NCBI RefSeq assembly: GCF_051622035.1
Contig: NC_135365.1
Span: 9,962,001 to 10,026,000 of the forward strand
Reading direction: 5' to 3'
DNA length: 64,000 bases
Source of the DNA: Arctopsyche grandis
Lineage: Eukaryota; Arthropoda; Insecta; Trichoptera; Hydropsychidae
In this document: piece after piece, positions 13,152 through 25,300 of the stretch
Layout: every line of letters begins with the position of its first letter
Numbering within the stretch: the first letter of the stretch is position 1
Notes under the pieces: model-generated
Seen by the model: the letters and a program-made list of their open reading frames with translations, nothing else
Told to the model about the DNA's origin: nothing
Database searches by the model: none
Translations under genes and position numbers: made by a program

Positions 13152-13210
13152 GAGTGCCGTGTGCAGATGTCTTTGTCTTCAGGTCAAGTGTCATAGTTGC
13201 ATGATGACAT

Positions 13211-14133
13211 TGTAGGCGGGGTACATGTGTGTTGACCGTATCCCAGCCTAACGAAACACTGTTGTGCTTGTTTTATAAAGTTTTATTGTTTGCCTATGGT
13301 TGTACAAAGGTATTATATTTGGGCAAAAGTATGACGTTCAGCGGTCTCTGGATATGATAGAGTGTCGCTGGCTCGGCATTCGTTTATGTTCAGAAGGTCT
13401 CTGGATGCGGCAGTGTGTTGTTGGCTCGGCGTTCGGCTATGTTCAGAAGGTCTCTGGATGCGGCAGTGTGTTGTTGGCTCGTCGTTCGGCTATGTTCAGA
13501 AGGTCTCTGGATGCGGCAGTGTGTTGCTGGCTCGTTGTTCGGCTATGTTCGGAAGGTCTCTGGATACGGCAGTGTGTTGCTGGCTCGTTCGGCTGGTTGA
13601 TCTTCCAAGTCCGCGTGGTGCAGTGGTGGCAGGTCAGGAGCTGGATGTTGACTGGTCTGCTGCTGTGTGTCGACGCTTGCTGCTGTGGGTCGACTGGCGT
13701 TGTTTGGGTTGTACCTCCTTTTATAGTGTTTCTGGAATCACCTGACCCATGGTGGTGGTTGTTGATGCGTAAGCGAGGAATGCGCTTTCGTTGATGGGGT
13801 GGACTTTTCTGGAACGATTGTCGCCGTTCCGCTCGATGTAGTTTAATGTCGGCGGCGTGTTTCGACCGTTTTGGTTCCGCTCGACTGGTAGGGGCGTTCC
13901 GCTTGAGTTTAATATAATGGCTGCAGGTGTGCTTCGACTGGTTTTGTTTCCGCTCGACTGGTAGGGGCGTTCCGCTTGAGTGTGAGGGGTGGAACTGTCT
14001 CGAAGGTTTTGGCGATTGATTCCAAGAAGTGCACGTGTTGTTTACGTGTGGTGAGTTCTGCGAGGAATGTGGTTTGTTGTTGTGGAATATTCTCGAATGT
14101 TTCGATGACGATGACGATGACGAGATTCCTACA
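13211..14133 (-). mobile_element. Solo LTR (family A) with five ~53-bp internal tandem repeats
   Basis: The ends are TGTAGG...CCTACA and it is flanked by the 4-bp TSD ACAT (13207-13210 and 14134-14137), as expected for a Gypsy-type integration. On the minus strand a TATAAAAGG box is followed by about five ~53-bp repeats (13340-13600), each with CCAGAGACCTTC and ACACTGCCGCATC. Long open frames here are artefacts of the repeat. No internal retrotransposon genes are present, so it is a recombination-derived solo LTR. Confidence 0.88.
13345..13600. repeat. ~53-bp tandem repeat array in LTR, five units
   Basis: Each unit contains GGTCTCTGGATGCGGCAGTG and a GGCTCG(T/G)(T/C)GTTCGGC segment. The outer units are diverged and the inner three nearly identical. 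It lies downstream of the LTR TATA box, so it would be in the transcribed part of the LTR. Confidence 0.85.
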
Positions 14134-14431
14134 ACATCACTGCTGGATTTCGTTCGTTTTACGATCGAAAGATGAACTCTTTCTTCTGGAATAGTCAAAA
14201 GGGACGTTGCCCTCGTGTTCTGCATGTTTGTACAGGAGCGATGATGATGCCACCGTAAGACTTGTGTATTGTTGTGAAATATATGAGATCACTGGTTTTG
14301 ATTCGGAATAGCACAAGTTGTGTTATATTCCTACATCATTCAAGTGATTTTTCGTCGGATGGGCTTTTCTAAAAAATATGTTTTAAATAAACTCGGAATT
14401 TTACATACATTTTATTGTACATTAATCATAC

Positions 14432-14683
14432 TCAAATAGTGGTGACATAGTAGGGAGGAAAGTTTTTAGCCAATTTAATCTGGAACCGTTTCAACAATGA
14501 AATCAGAAAAATTGGCAAACTCTGATAGGAAGCGATCAACCTGAAGCACAAACATCCAAGTCTGACCAGCAGCACTACAGATATACTCAGAAAAATTCTT
14601 TTCAATCGAGGTCAGCTCATGGGATCGAACCTGGCGCCTCTCGACGCTAAGCAGAAGCTTAGCGACCGAACTATGCTGCTGGC
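14432..14683 (-). mobile_element. tRNA-derived SINE, copy 2
   Basis: Minus-strand copy: head near 14683 (GCCAGCAGCATAG), B-box-like GGTTCGATCCC around 14630, body CAGAGTTTGCCAATTTTTCT and 3' end CACCACTATTTG. It is full length relative to the copy at 3619. Confidence 0.88.
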
Positions 14684-15291
14684 TATTCCCGGGAATAAGC
14701 CGGGTTTTTTCCCTGGAATAGCAATGGTCAGCTTAAGATAGTCAGATGCCATGTGTTCTTAGTTTCCTAAACCTAGTGGGAACATAGACCTTAACAAAAA
14801 CAATAGTGAAAAAGAAAATATAATTATTATACACTATAGACCAGGGATGTCGAAATTTGGCAGCAGGTGCAAAAATTATGTTGGCACACAAATGATTTAC
14901 AATTTTGTCCGTTGTATGAAGAACTTCTTTAATAAGTGGAAATTTAAAAATATAGTTAGTCCTCGACTTCCGACGGTTCGCACTTACGACCGAAAAAAAA
15001 TATTATATTTTTTATTAATTAATTATTTTTCAAAAATTGATTGTTAAATCTCAAGCGGATGTGACTTATGAAAACGGGGAATTCTCTTTCGGAAGAAATG
15101 AAATTTAAAAATTAAGTTATGACTCATTTCTTTGGGATTCGTCACTAGTCGCAAACTCATACGGTCGTTACCGTTTGTTACATAACTGTTCGTTATTGTT
15201 TTAAGGTGTTTATTTTCTCAATTTGGTGTTGATTAATGCTCAAATTTTTATTTATAAGAACATTTATAATGTGTGATAAAGAAACGGGATA

Positions 15292-15752
15292 ATGACTGAT
15301 AAAGAAACTCTTGTTAAAAAAAAGAGAAAGGTGATAGACTTAGAAATGAAACTTGAAGTGATAAAACAATATGATAGTGGTAAAAAAGTGATGGACTTGG
15401 TAAATAATTTGAAATTGTCACATTCAACGGTCTCCACTATTTTAAAAGATAAAGAAAAAAATCGTAAAGCCGTTAAAGTTCAGCATGTATGTACGGAATA
15501 TGGAAAAAACTCACCAATCAATTTGAACCCGTTTCTCTTTACATATACGAAAAAGAAAAAAATGTCGAGGATATTACTAACCTAATCGTACAATTTAGTG
15601 AACGTCTACAATTTGACGTAGATAACGAAGACATCAACCAACTTCTTAAAAATGATTCAGAAGATCTAACCAATGCAGAATTATTAGATCTTGAAACTCA
15701 AATGGTTGCAGAAGAGGATATTGATGAAAATGAATCAATCACAATCACATGA
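15292..15752 (+). pseudogene. Internally deleted Tigger/pogo transposase
   Basis: The N-terminus has the CENP-B-like helix-turn-helix of pogo transposases: KRKVIDLEMKLEVIKQY followed by LSHSTVSTILKDKEK. About 65 residues in, the frame jumps without the DDE catalytic domain to an acidic tail (ELLDLETQMVAEEDIDENES) of the kind found at Tigger C-termini. The junction is frameshifted (switch near 15490). No catalytic residues remain, so it cannot encode an active transposase. Confidence 0.8.
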
Positions 15753-15865
15753 AAAAATTTGTATTGAAAGAAATGGCTGCTGCTTTTAATTTAATTAATC
15801 AAGGAATACAAAAGTTTGAAATGATGGACCCAGACAGTGAAATATTTTCAAATCTCGCATGCTAC

Positions 15866-16546
15866 TGTAGGCGGGGTAGGTAAGTGTTGACCGTATCCCA
15901 GCCTAACGAAACACTGTTGTGCTAGTTTTATAAAGTTTTATTGTTTGCCTATGGTTGTACAAAGGTATTATATTTGTGGGCAAAAGTATGTCGTTCAGCG
16001 GTCTCTGGATATGGTAGAGTGTCGCTGGCTCGGCATTCAGCTATGTTCAGAAGGTCTCTGGATGCGGCAGTGTGTTGCTGGCTCGTTCGGCTGGTTGATC
16101 TTCCAAGTCCGCGTGGTGTAGTGGTGGCAGGTCAGGAGCTGGATGTTGATTGGTCTGCTGCTGTGTGTCGACGCTTGCTGCTGTGGGTCGACTGGCGTTG
16201 TTTGGGTTGTACCTCCTTTTATAGTGTTTCTGGAATCACCTGATCGATGGTGGTGGTTTGTTGATGCGTAAGCGAGGAATGTGCTTTTGTCGAGGGGTAG
16301 AATTTTCTGGAATGATTGGCGCCGTTCCGCTCGATGTAGTTTAATGGTGGCGGCGTGTTTCGACCGTTTTGGTTCCACTCGACTGGTAGGGGCGTTCCGC
16401 TTGAGTTTAATATAATGACTGCAGGTGTGCGTCGTCTGGGTTTCGTTCCGCTTGTTTACGTGTGTGAGTTCTGCAAGGAATGTGGTTTGTTGTTGCGGAA
16501 TATTCTCGAATGTTTCGATGACGATGACGATGACGAGATTCCTACA
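15866..16546 (-). mobile_element. Solo LTR (family A), short-repeat version
   Basis: The ends TGTAGG...CCTACA are flanked by the 4-bp TSD CTAC (15862-15865 and 16547-16550). It is colinear with 13211-14133 but has two tandem units instead of five and lacks a segment at the TGTAGG-proximal U3 side. It is inserted in the Tigger relic and is therefore younger than it. Confidence 0.9.
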
Positions 16547-17183
16547 CTACCAAGAAATATATAGAGAAAAAAAACAGGATACTGTTCAAACAAAATAATA
16601 CGTTTTTCAAAAAAACTCATACGACTGTATCTCAAACTGAAGATGAAGAAATGGATTGTACTTTGTGATAAGTGATGAGGATGTATAACTTATAATTAAT
16701 AAGTACGGATGATGTAGATGTTTAATTTTTTTTTAATTTAAATATGAATTCATTTGAATTACTGTATTAATAAAAGTAAGTAAAATCACCGAAAAAAATA
16801 TAAATATATTCCTCGACTTACGACGGATTCGACTTACGACCGAGGTTCAGGAACGTATCTCCGTCGTAAGTCGAGGAATACCTGTAATGCAAAAGAAGGA
16901 ATAATGAGAACTTAGAATACGATTCCATATTTTTTTTAAAAGCTATTTAAAAAAATAGCGATGGTGATATTATAAGTTTTCTCTTTTACGAATGCTAATC
17001 AGTTAGGAGATAAATTTTAGAAAATTCAGTTTAAGAAATGCATCGACTGATGAATCCAGTTAGGCATGCGTATTAAAAAGTTTCTTGACAAGCCTGACGT
17101 TCAACAAATATATACATATTTGGAAATCCTGGCACCCGAACGTGAAATAAATGTGTTATATACTTTAGCATGTTAGCACTTTC

Positions 17184-17487
17184 TTTTGGTAAACGGGTTA
17201 CATCCCAAATGTGAATCGCTACCAGGATAACTGCCGCTACGAAACGTGTGCGCGGCTCCTGTCGCATGTTAATACGTCGCACAGGAAAATTAGCGTTTAG
17301 AAAACTGCCCAAATATTGCTCAGCAAATGTTTTTTTACAAAATTTTTATTATTATCAAACATAAAATGACGTTACGAACTCGTATGTCCGTATCAACATG
17401 CAAAGTTCATATGTCTAGTGGATAATTTTCGCAACGGCGGTTATCCTGATAGCGATTCATATTTGGGATGTAATCACCGAACCCTTT
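17184..17487. mobile_element. MITE with ~50-bp inverted repeats
   Basis: TTACATCCCAAATGTGAATC at ~17198 is mirrored by GATTCATATTTGGGATGTAA at ~17455, with CAGGATAACTGCCG / CGGTTATCCTG further in. The right end carries TAATCACCGAACC, the same terminus seen in other MITEs in this window. The ~300-base interior is non-coding. Confidence 0.75.
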
Positions 17488-18307
17488 CTTTTATGCATTT
17501 CCTAAATAATGTAAATTGCAGTTAATTTAATTACTTCCTTAATATTATCTTTGTTTGACAAAATTCAATGGATAAATAATAATAATTAGTCAAAAATGAT
17601 TTTTTTTGTTTGACTCATATGGTGTATTGTTAGTACGCCAAATAATGTTAATTGAAGGTTGTCTTCAAAATTAAAAAAAACATTTTTTTAAATTTAATGT
17701 TTAGTACGAAATAGACTGACTATTTTTATACGTTTAATCATAGATATGTTCCTGAAAAAATTATGCGTGTTGCACTAATGCTGATTATTATTTTGTGAAT
17801 AATTTAATATGTTACAATAACTTTATATTTATGTTTGATGGGATTTCATTAGTAAATTGGATTTCTTTAAATGTTATATTGTTGCTATCTTCCATTGTTA
17901 TTATTATAGAAAACGAAACAATAACATTATAATTGTTTTAACCTTCAATGATTGTAAAGCTAATAAAAATTAAAACTAATATGAGCATAATGATTTATAA
18001 TGTTTCAATAGATAACTTTATCTTGAGTGATATCTCTGATGCTATTTCAATAAAATATATTTTCTGAAATGAAGAAATTTTCATTCACGTTCAAGGTTTT
18101 TTTTATCAAAGTGTAATATCATAAGTTTAATGATGAAGGTTATCTTCTGAACTGCGTGTGGCTCATAGCCAAAACTAAATGTGTCAGTAGGATACAAATT
18201 AATGTAAGTTAGTATATTTCAGACGTGAAAATTACAGAATTAGCAACTGCATTCAGAAATTGTACAGACGATATGCAAATTAATGTACATTCAAATATAT
18301 AACCGAT

Positions 18308-18511
18308 GGTTCGGTGATTACTGGTCACAAATTACTCGTCACAAAGTCACTAAAATCTCTATAACGGAACATCTGGCAGCCGAAAAGTCCATCATACTAA
18401 CGATAACTATCATAGTAACGAGAACTTGAGTGCCAAATATTGTGTATTCGCGATTTTCATGGCAAAAATTGTCTTTGTGACCACCCCAATGTGACGAATA
18501 GTCCAATTACC
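18308..18511 (+). mobile_element. MITE of the GGTTCGGTGATTAC family, copy 2
   Basis: It begins GGTTCGGTGATTACTGGTCA, ends GTCCAATTACC, and is flanked by the direct repeat ATAACCGAT (18299-18307 and 18512-18520). It is 204 bases, non-coding, and highly similar to 28125-28356. It contains the TCATACTAACGATAACTA motif once or twice. Confidence 0.85.
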
Positions 18512-19694
18512 ATAACCGATAAGCTAGTATTATAATGAAACGTAAAAGAGGTTTGTAAAAATGATTTATTTACTTATCGGAGTGGAAATAGTGCATGTAT
18601 AGAAATTATGCTTATATATGTATATACATATGTACATACAATATGAATTTTATAACAATATGAATGTTACATATACAATCAGTCAGTAAGTAATTTGTTA
18701 ATATGTTTATGAGTTGGCTAGCAATTCTTTATAGATTGCTACATACAAACGTATGTAGAATGAAGATAAAAAATATATTATTCAACACTGTTTGATCCAC
18801 AAACATAAAAGTTTTCAAGAAAATAATAAAAACGTATTAATTTTGCATTACATTACAGTACAATCGAAGATAAAAGTATTAATTCATATAAAAAGTTTTA
18901 ATATCATAGTCTTGGAGATTTTTAATATCATAGTCTGGGAGATTTTCACTATCTGTATGTACGTAATTCTCAATAAATTAGATATGTAAACTAAAAAAAG
19001 GATCAGCCGAATTAAAAAAGTGTACTTAAAATTAAATCAATCTATTTAGCCGTAAGCGTATCTTCCAGTACTTAAACACACCGTGAGGCGAGATCAGAAT
19101 AGCCTGGAAAAATTGGATGATCCCCAACAAGATGGAGTCAGGGGTGCAACTGGGAAGGCTTTGTAACACAACTTGTAATCAACGACTCTATTATTTATCC
19201 TACTTAATAATGTAACCTAGAGATTAGGTGGGTGGCGCTCGTGGACAGATGGCTTACGAGCGCTAATCACCTGATCTCTCGTTCGCGCCAAAATGTTCTC
19301 GCCGAATGAATAAGCCATATGTAACGGCCAATGGGATCGCCCCACTCATCGACCAATAGTTTACATGTGTATGTATGTACATATGTGCGTTGTGCCCAAT
19401 GGGGCGCTCTCGGTCTGGAAACCATTTTCTTCCGCTGGCTTTCTCGAAGTGTTGATATACGGACGTCCGATTGCCGTAGCGTGTTGTGAGTTTCTCCATT
19501 AGTAGCTGGTAGTCGTCCTGCGTATCCTGTGGATTATTATTATATGTAATACAAGAAGATTACCCACAAGAGTATTGACTGTAGTTTTGTTTAAATTTAC
19601 TATTGGTTTTTTGTATGCGAGATTCTCGAGTGAGCAATACTCATCACGCTGTGTGAACAATCCTTTTGTGGGGAATAATCATTGTAGAATCTAG

Positions 19695-20053
19695 ATGTTT
19701 GTCTGTCACGTATGCGTTCCTATACCATTCAACTGATTGCGACGAAACTTACAGGAGTTATTGTGTGTATGCCCGCGATGGTTTCTGTAAAAAAATTGCC
19801 CAAAAACGGGAACGGAAACGGAAAAAACGGGAATGAGTGGCATTGCAACGCAATAATTTCAAATGTGTTCGCTGTCTGCGTTTTTCCGACAAATTATCAT
19901 TACTGTAATTTAATTTGATCATTAAGTATTAATTTGAAACTGAAGCATTCGCTTATCGAAACACATCGACTATCGAGAAACGGGAACTTGAACGGAAACG
20001 GGAATTGATTGTATTATTGTGCCATTGCACCGCATGCCGGGTTCAGCTAGTGA
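19695..20053 (+). mobile_element. Helitron-like dispersed repeat
   Basis: It opens with a TTTGTCTGTCACGTATGCG motif and a GATTGCGACGAAACTTACAG segment, and ends near GCATGCCGGGTTCAGCTAGT. A similar opening occurs at ~28775. CTAGT-type ends after a short GC-rich stem are common in Helitron/Helentron elements, but no hairpin has been verified and the class is tentative. It includes several GGGAACGGAAACGGGAA-type repeats. Confidence 0.45.
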
Positions 20054-20189
20054 ATTATAAAAAAAAGTACGATGTTTTATTTCGTATTTTTTAAGGAATA
20101 TAATTTTTTCGTCTGTCATTTCTTTCGGCCGCCTTTATATTTCTGTCGCCTGTGTGCGTTGCACATATTTGTACATATGGTAGGCGTAG

Positions 20190-20295
20190 AGATGGGCAAA
20201 AATGGGAATTTTGAACGAACGGGAAAAAACCGGGAACTTTGGGAATAAACCGGAAACTTTGGGAAAAAATCGGAAACTTTGGGAAAATTGGAAAA
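20190..20295. repeat. Short tandem repeat of ~18 bp (ACCGGGAACTTTGGGAA-like)
   Basis: Three to four imperfect units of AAACCGGAAACTTTGGGAA occur in a row at ~20225-20285. Confidence 0.7.
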
Positions 20296-20421
20296 ATAAT
20301 ACAACCTATTTTAGTACAAAGGTAATAATTAAAGAAAGGTTACATTAATTTAAATATAAGAGTTTTTATAAAAATATTTGTATGACAAATATAATATTTA
20401 TTCAAAATTTATTCATACAAT

Positions 20422-20897
20422 TGTAGGCATATAGTACAACTGAAATGATCTCATCAGGTCACTGCGACACATATCTAGGAAAGTCATTAACGCATGGCAC
20501 ACGCTCGCCTCGTCAAAAGGTCGACACGTGTTTCTATACACGTATCTGGGAAACAAAGGAAGAACACACTGAACCCATAAAAACTGCGAACTACGTCCAG
20601 GCGTATGAACCCATAAAACCACGCTCGCAGCATAACTAGGGCAGCGCGAGTACCAAGAACAAAAGATGTGCACACGACACACTTCAACCCAAAACGTTTA
20701 TAAAGCAACGCAGCAACCTCCACCGGCAGAGTGAGCCTCTAGAGTTCAACTAGATCACATCTCCGAAGAAACCTCTTCGTACATACAATAACCATTGTAC
20801 CAAATTGAACAAAAATAAACGATCCTCTTTCAAACTCAACTGAATTTCCATATGCCGGGAAACGGTCGAAACCTTTCACTCGACCACCTGTTCTATA
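20422..20897 (+). mobile_element. Solo LTR (family B)
   Basis: It starts TGTAGG, ends TTCTATA and has the 4-bp TSD CAAT (20418-20421 and 20898-20901). It contains a TTTATAAAG promoter-like box near 20697 and AAAATAAACGATCC (poly(A)-type signal) near 20812. It is similar to 44384-44983 over most of its length, especially CTCTTCGTACATACAATAAC. Confidence 0.85.
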
Positions 20898-21115
20898 CAA
20901 TACATTTAATATAATACAAAATCCTCTTTAACATTGAAAATTTTATGTATTTATATTTCAACAATAGATAAAGGACAGTTTGATGCATATATAGCAAATG
21001 CTTAAAAAAAAATCAAGTTGATGACATTCAGAACCAGTAATATTGTCAAAATATGATATTAAAATAAAATATTCTATTCGCCTACGTCTTATGTTAGGTA
21101 AACGTGCAATAGATG

Positions 21116-22132
21116 TGTAGGAATCTCGTCATCGTCATCGTCATCGAAACATTCAAGAATATTCCACAACAACAAACCACATTCCTCGCAGAACTCACCA
21201 CACGTAAACAACACGTGCACTTCTTGGAATCAATCGCCAGTTCCTTCGAGAATGTTCCACCCCTCACACTCGAGCGGAACGAAACCAGACGAAGCACACC
21301 TGCAGCCATTATATTAAACTCAAGCGGAACGGTGCCAAATCCAACTCAAGCGGAACGGTGCCAAATCCTTCGAGAATGTTCCACCCCTCACACTCGAGCG
21401 GAACGAAACCAGACGAAGCACACCTGCAGCCATTATATTAAACTCAAGCGGAACGCCCCTACCAGTCGAGCGGAACCAAAACGGTCGAAACACGCCGCCA
21501 CCATTAAACTACATCGAGCGGAACGGCGCCAATCATTCCAGAAAATTCTACCCCTCGACAAAAGAACATTCCTCGCTTACGCATCAACAACCACCACCAT
21601 AGGTCAGGTGATTCCAGAAACACTATAAAAGGAGGTACAACCCAAACAACGCCAGTCGACCCACAGCAGCAAGCGTCGACACACAGCAGCAGACCAGTCA
21701 ACATCCAGCTCCTGACCTGCCACCACTACACCACGCGGACTTGGAAGATCAACCAGCCGAACGAGCCAGCAACACACTGCCGTATCCAGAGACCTTCCGA
21801 ACATAGCCGAACAACGAGCCAGCAACACACTGCCGCATCCAGAGACCTTCTGAACATAGCCGAACGACGAGCCAACAACACACTGCCGCATCCAGAGACC
21901 TTCTGAACATCGCCGAACGCCGAGCCAACAACACACTGCCGCATCCAGAGACCTTCTGAACATAAACGAATGCCGAGCCAGCGACACTCTATCATATCCA
22001 GAGACCGCTGAACGCCATACTTTTGCCAACAATTAATCATACTTGTGTATACCTTGTTACTACCAAATAAATACCATATCCAACATATAGCTGTATTTAA
22101 TACCGAACACAGACGAACCTGTCTATAACACA
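21116..22132 (+). mobile_element. LTR (family A-like), probable 5' LTR of a truncated retrotransposon
   Basis: It begins TGTAGGAATCTCGTC like the family A solo LTRs. It has TATAAAA at 21624-21630, five ~53-bp repeats (~21757-22015), a poly(A) signal AATAAA at 22066-22071, and ends in ATAACACA. No 4-bp TSD is visible. It is followed by TGGCGGACTGGTGGTGAAG, a possible primer-binding site, so this looks like a 5' LTR whose internal region is largely gone before the RTE LINE. Its 3' part differs from the family A copies, indicating a subfamily. Confidence 0.75.
21624..21630 (+). promoter_or_regulatory. LTR TATA box
   Basis: TATAAAA followed by GGAGG, upstream of the tandem-repeat array and ~440 bases before the AATAAA signal. 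The position is appropriate for the retrotransposon core promoter. Confidence 0.55.
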
Positions 22133-22334
22133 TGGCGGACTGGTGGTGAAGAAGACCTTCACAACTAGATTAGTCCCCATAGATGCAAGGCATGAAGATT
22201 CCGAGGTAGTGGGCTGATCTATTGCATCTACATATAAGTCAATAATATCGGTATCCATTAAAAGTGATGTCTCAACTACTTGATTTTTACATACCTCCTT
22301 TACGTTTCACTTACGATTATTACTCTATTTTCTT

Positions 22335-25300
22335 GATATTAAGCGCACGTAGATATATTGCTGTCGGTTCCCTCATCACTGAGGATCGTGACTATGATGT
22401 GCGGTCAACCAGCTGCCTCCATTCAGTTCTAAATTCGGCCAGGCGAAGACTTGCTACCGTGGAAGCGCCCGTCGCTGCAGATACTTGGTCAGTCCAGCGT
22501 GCGGGGGATCTGCCTCTGGCTCTTCTGCCTTCGACGCTACCAACCACAACCAACCGCTCCAGGCTCTCCTCACCTCTTCGTGCAATGTGGCCGAAGAACT
22601 GCAATATACGTTTCAGGCATATTGTTGACAATCTATCCTTGATTTTCAATTCTTCAAGAATAGACACATTCGTGCGTTTGTCGGTCCAAGGCACGCGCAG
22701 TAGCCGTCTCCAGGACCACATCTCGAAGGCATCGATTCTCCGTCTATCCGCCGCCTTCATGGTCCACGTCTCGACACCATAAAGGCAGACAGAAAAAACG
22801 AGACTCTTCACGAGACGGATTTTGACAGCAGTTGTAATGGCTCTATTCTTCCAAATCTTCGTTAGTTGTGACATTGCCGATTTTGCTAATGTAATCCGGC
22901 GCCGTATTTCCAATTCGCTGCCGCCGTTGTTAGATATGAGTGACCCCAGATAGACAAAATTATCAACCACATCTATACCGTTTAAAGCTGAGTTGTTGTT
23001 TTGCAGCTGTTGGTGACGGTCAATTATCATAATTTTTGTTTTGGGGCGGTTTATCTGGAGGCCAAGCACATTACTCTCTGTCTCAACACGACGGATCAGT
23101 TCGGCCATTTCTTCATGATTATTAGTTATGAGCGTTGTGTCATCCGCATACCGAAGATTGGATAGTTTTTTTCCACCAATGGACACTCCACCCTTCCAAC
23201 CATCCAGTGCTCTACGCATTATATACTCTCCATATATATTAAATAGGTCTGGAGATAATATACACCCTTGCCTTACTCCACGTTGTACTCGAAAATTTGT
23301 CGAGTTTAGCGAATTGATTCGAACTACTGCATTGTTATCATTATACAAGTTATGTATTATCTTTACAAGATGCATGGGGACTCCCATGTCCAGTAGAACT
23401 TTCCACAGATAGTCCCAGTTCACAAAGTCAAAAGCTTTTTTATAGTCTATAAAACAAAGAACGGCTGGAGTTTGAAACTCCCGACATTTTTCAATGAGTT
23501 GACGTATATTCAGTATTTGTTCCCTCGTCCCTTTGCCTTTTACAAACCCTGCTTGTTCGTTCGGTATTTGCCATCCAAGGTAACTGCTCAAACGATCTTT
23601 AATTATATACAGCAATACTTTACTAGAGTGCGATATTAAGGCTAAGGTCCTGTAATTCTCGCATTTTTTTGTAGATCCTTTCTTGTGTAAGGGAATGAAT
23701 ATTGAATTGACCCAATCTTTCGGCCATACTCCGTTTACCCAGATCTTGTTGCACATATTACATAGCGCCTTTATCGCAGTTTCACCAAGCTCTTTCAGAA
23801 GTTCAGCTTGTATACCATCGCTGCCAGGAGACTTTTTACATTTCAGTTTCTTTATGGCATTTACAACTTCAGATGTCAAGATGTCAGGCTCCCTGACATC
23901 ATCAATTAGGGAAACAATTGAGGTCGACGAACTACCACTGTACAATTCCGAACAGTATTCTTTCCATCGGTTGAGTATCACATCAATATCTGTAAGCGTG
24001 TTTCCAAATTGATCATCTATTGTCCAAGTTTTGGGTGAAAATTTTTGAGTGACGATTTTTACTTTGTGAAAAATATCCCTTGCCTGATTCTTTAATGCGT
24101 GTTTTTCTATCTCCTCACATATGTCATTTATATATTTAGCTTTATCCCGCCTACAACTCTTTTGAATATCTTTATGTAATATTGCATACCTTTCAAGATA
24201 TTCTGTCGATGTTATGCCAGTTTGTTTAAGTCTTTTACGTTCTTTTATCTTAACCCAAGTTGAATCAGAGATAAAAGACTTACGATGTTCATTTTGCGGT
24301 GTTTGATGTTTTCTGGCATACCGAATTATGAGATCTTTAAAAATTTTCCAAGACTCTTCTACATCTACATTAGGATTTATTTGGAATTCTGCATCTTTTT
24401 CTCTGATTACATTGCCAAAATTAATTACATCATCATTGGTGAGTTTAATTGCTTTATTTTGATGTCTTTTAATCATTTTCAATTTCAGTCGAAATTTAGC
24501 AACAAGTAAGTTATGGTCCGATCCGCAATCTGCACCTGGATATGTTTTGACGTTATGTATCGATGATTTCCATCTAGAATTTATTAATACATAATCGATT
24601 TGGTTGCGGTGACGATCCCCAGGAGATATCCAAGTGTACAATCGCCTAGGATGATGTTGAAACCAAGTATTCATAATGGACATTTTATTTTCAATGCAGA
24701 AACTTATAAGTTTCTCTCCTCTCTCATTTTGAATACCCAATCCATATTTACCTACTATGTTATCAATGTTGCTATTATTACCGACTTTGGCATTAAAATC
24801 ACCAAGAATGATGGTCATTTCTTTGTTTGAGATATTTGACAATGTATCGAGTAGTGAAGCATAGAACGCATTTATTTTAATATCTTCGGCATCTGCAGTA
24901 GGAGCATATATTTGAAGGATGTTTAGTTTATACGGATGCGTGTTGAGTTTTAAGTGTATAAGTCTGTCACTTATGGGGTTGTAGCCAATTAGTGCACTGG
25001 TTAATTTAGATGCTAAGATCACCGCGACACCGCTATGTGACGAATCTTGGTTACCAGAAAAATATATCGTATTTCCATTTGAAGTTTTATAATGGCCGTT
25101 GTTCTTCCAGTGCGTTTCCGAGATTCCGAGTATATCTAGCCCATGACTGTACATCTCTTTCTCAACAACCAGTGTTTTCCCAGGATTCAGGAGTCCTCTA
25201 ACGTTCCAAGTACCTATTTTGGATTTGTTCCGTAAAGTTTCTCCAGTCGCATATTTTCCACATGATGCCTGGTGAGTCACATGCATGTGGCCAGTAGCCA

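Larger units (their letters stand above)
13152..14335 (-). mobile_element. Diverged LTR (family B), split by a younger solo LTR
   Basis: Bases 14134-14335 match, on the minus strand, the first ~200 bases of the solo LTR at 44384-44983, beginning TGTAGGAAT. Bases ~13152-13210 match the continuation (TGATGACAT, and CTTTGTCTTC/GTGCAGATG). The piece between them is the solo LTR 13211-14133. The 3' end of this LTR is missing. Confidence 0.75.
14953..16884 (+). mobile_element. Tigger/pogo-like DNA transposon relic
   Basis: The inverted ends contain CCTCGACTTNCGACGG (left ~14961, right ~16869-16884 reading ATTCCTCGACTTACGACGG inward) and are flanked by TA. Inside are remnants of a pogo-type transposase (15292-15752). 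A 681-base solo LTR interrupts the 3' part. Without the LTR the element is only ~1.25 kb, so the catalytic centre has been lost by internal deletion. Confidence 0.85.

Noticed and set aside
13340..13600. CRISPR-like array
   Set aside because: Contiguous ~53-bp tandem units with no variable spacers, in a eukaryotic LTR.
13300..13794. Long overlapping ORFs in several frames (Cys/Trp-rich)
   Set aside because: They arise from the ~53-bp LTR tandem repeats; the same words repeat with no domain, and equivalent frames occur at 16 kb and 21.6 kb.
13443..14225. 260-codon minus-strand ORF rich in Ser/Thr/His
   Set aside because: It is the sense strand of the family A LTR including its repeats, with no protein family; LTRs are non-coding.
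19120..19560. Possible LTR/primer-binding region with GGCGCGAACG
   Set aside because: No paired LTR, TSD or coding region could be found; too weak to call.
22264..24830. Plus-strand ORFs opposite the RTE element
   Set aside because: Antisense shadows of the LINE coding frame.
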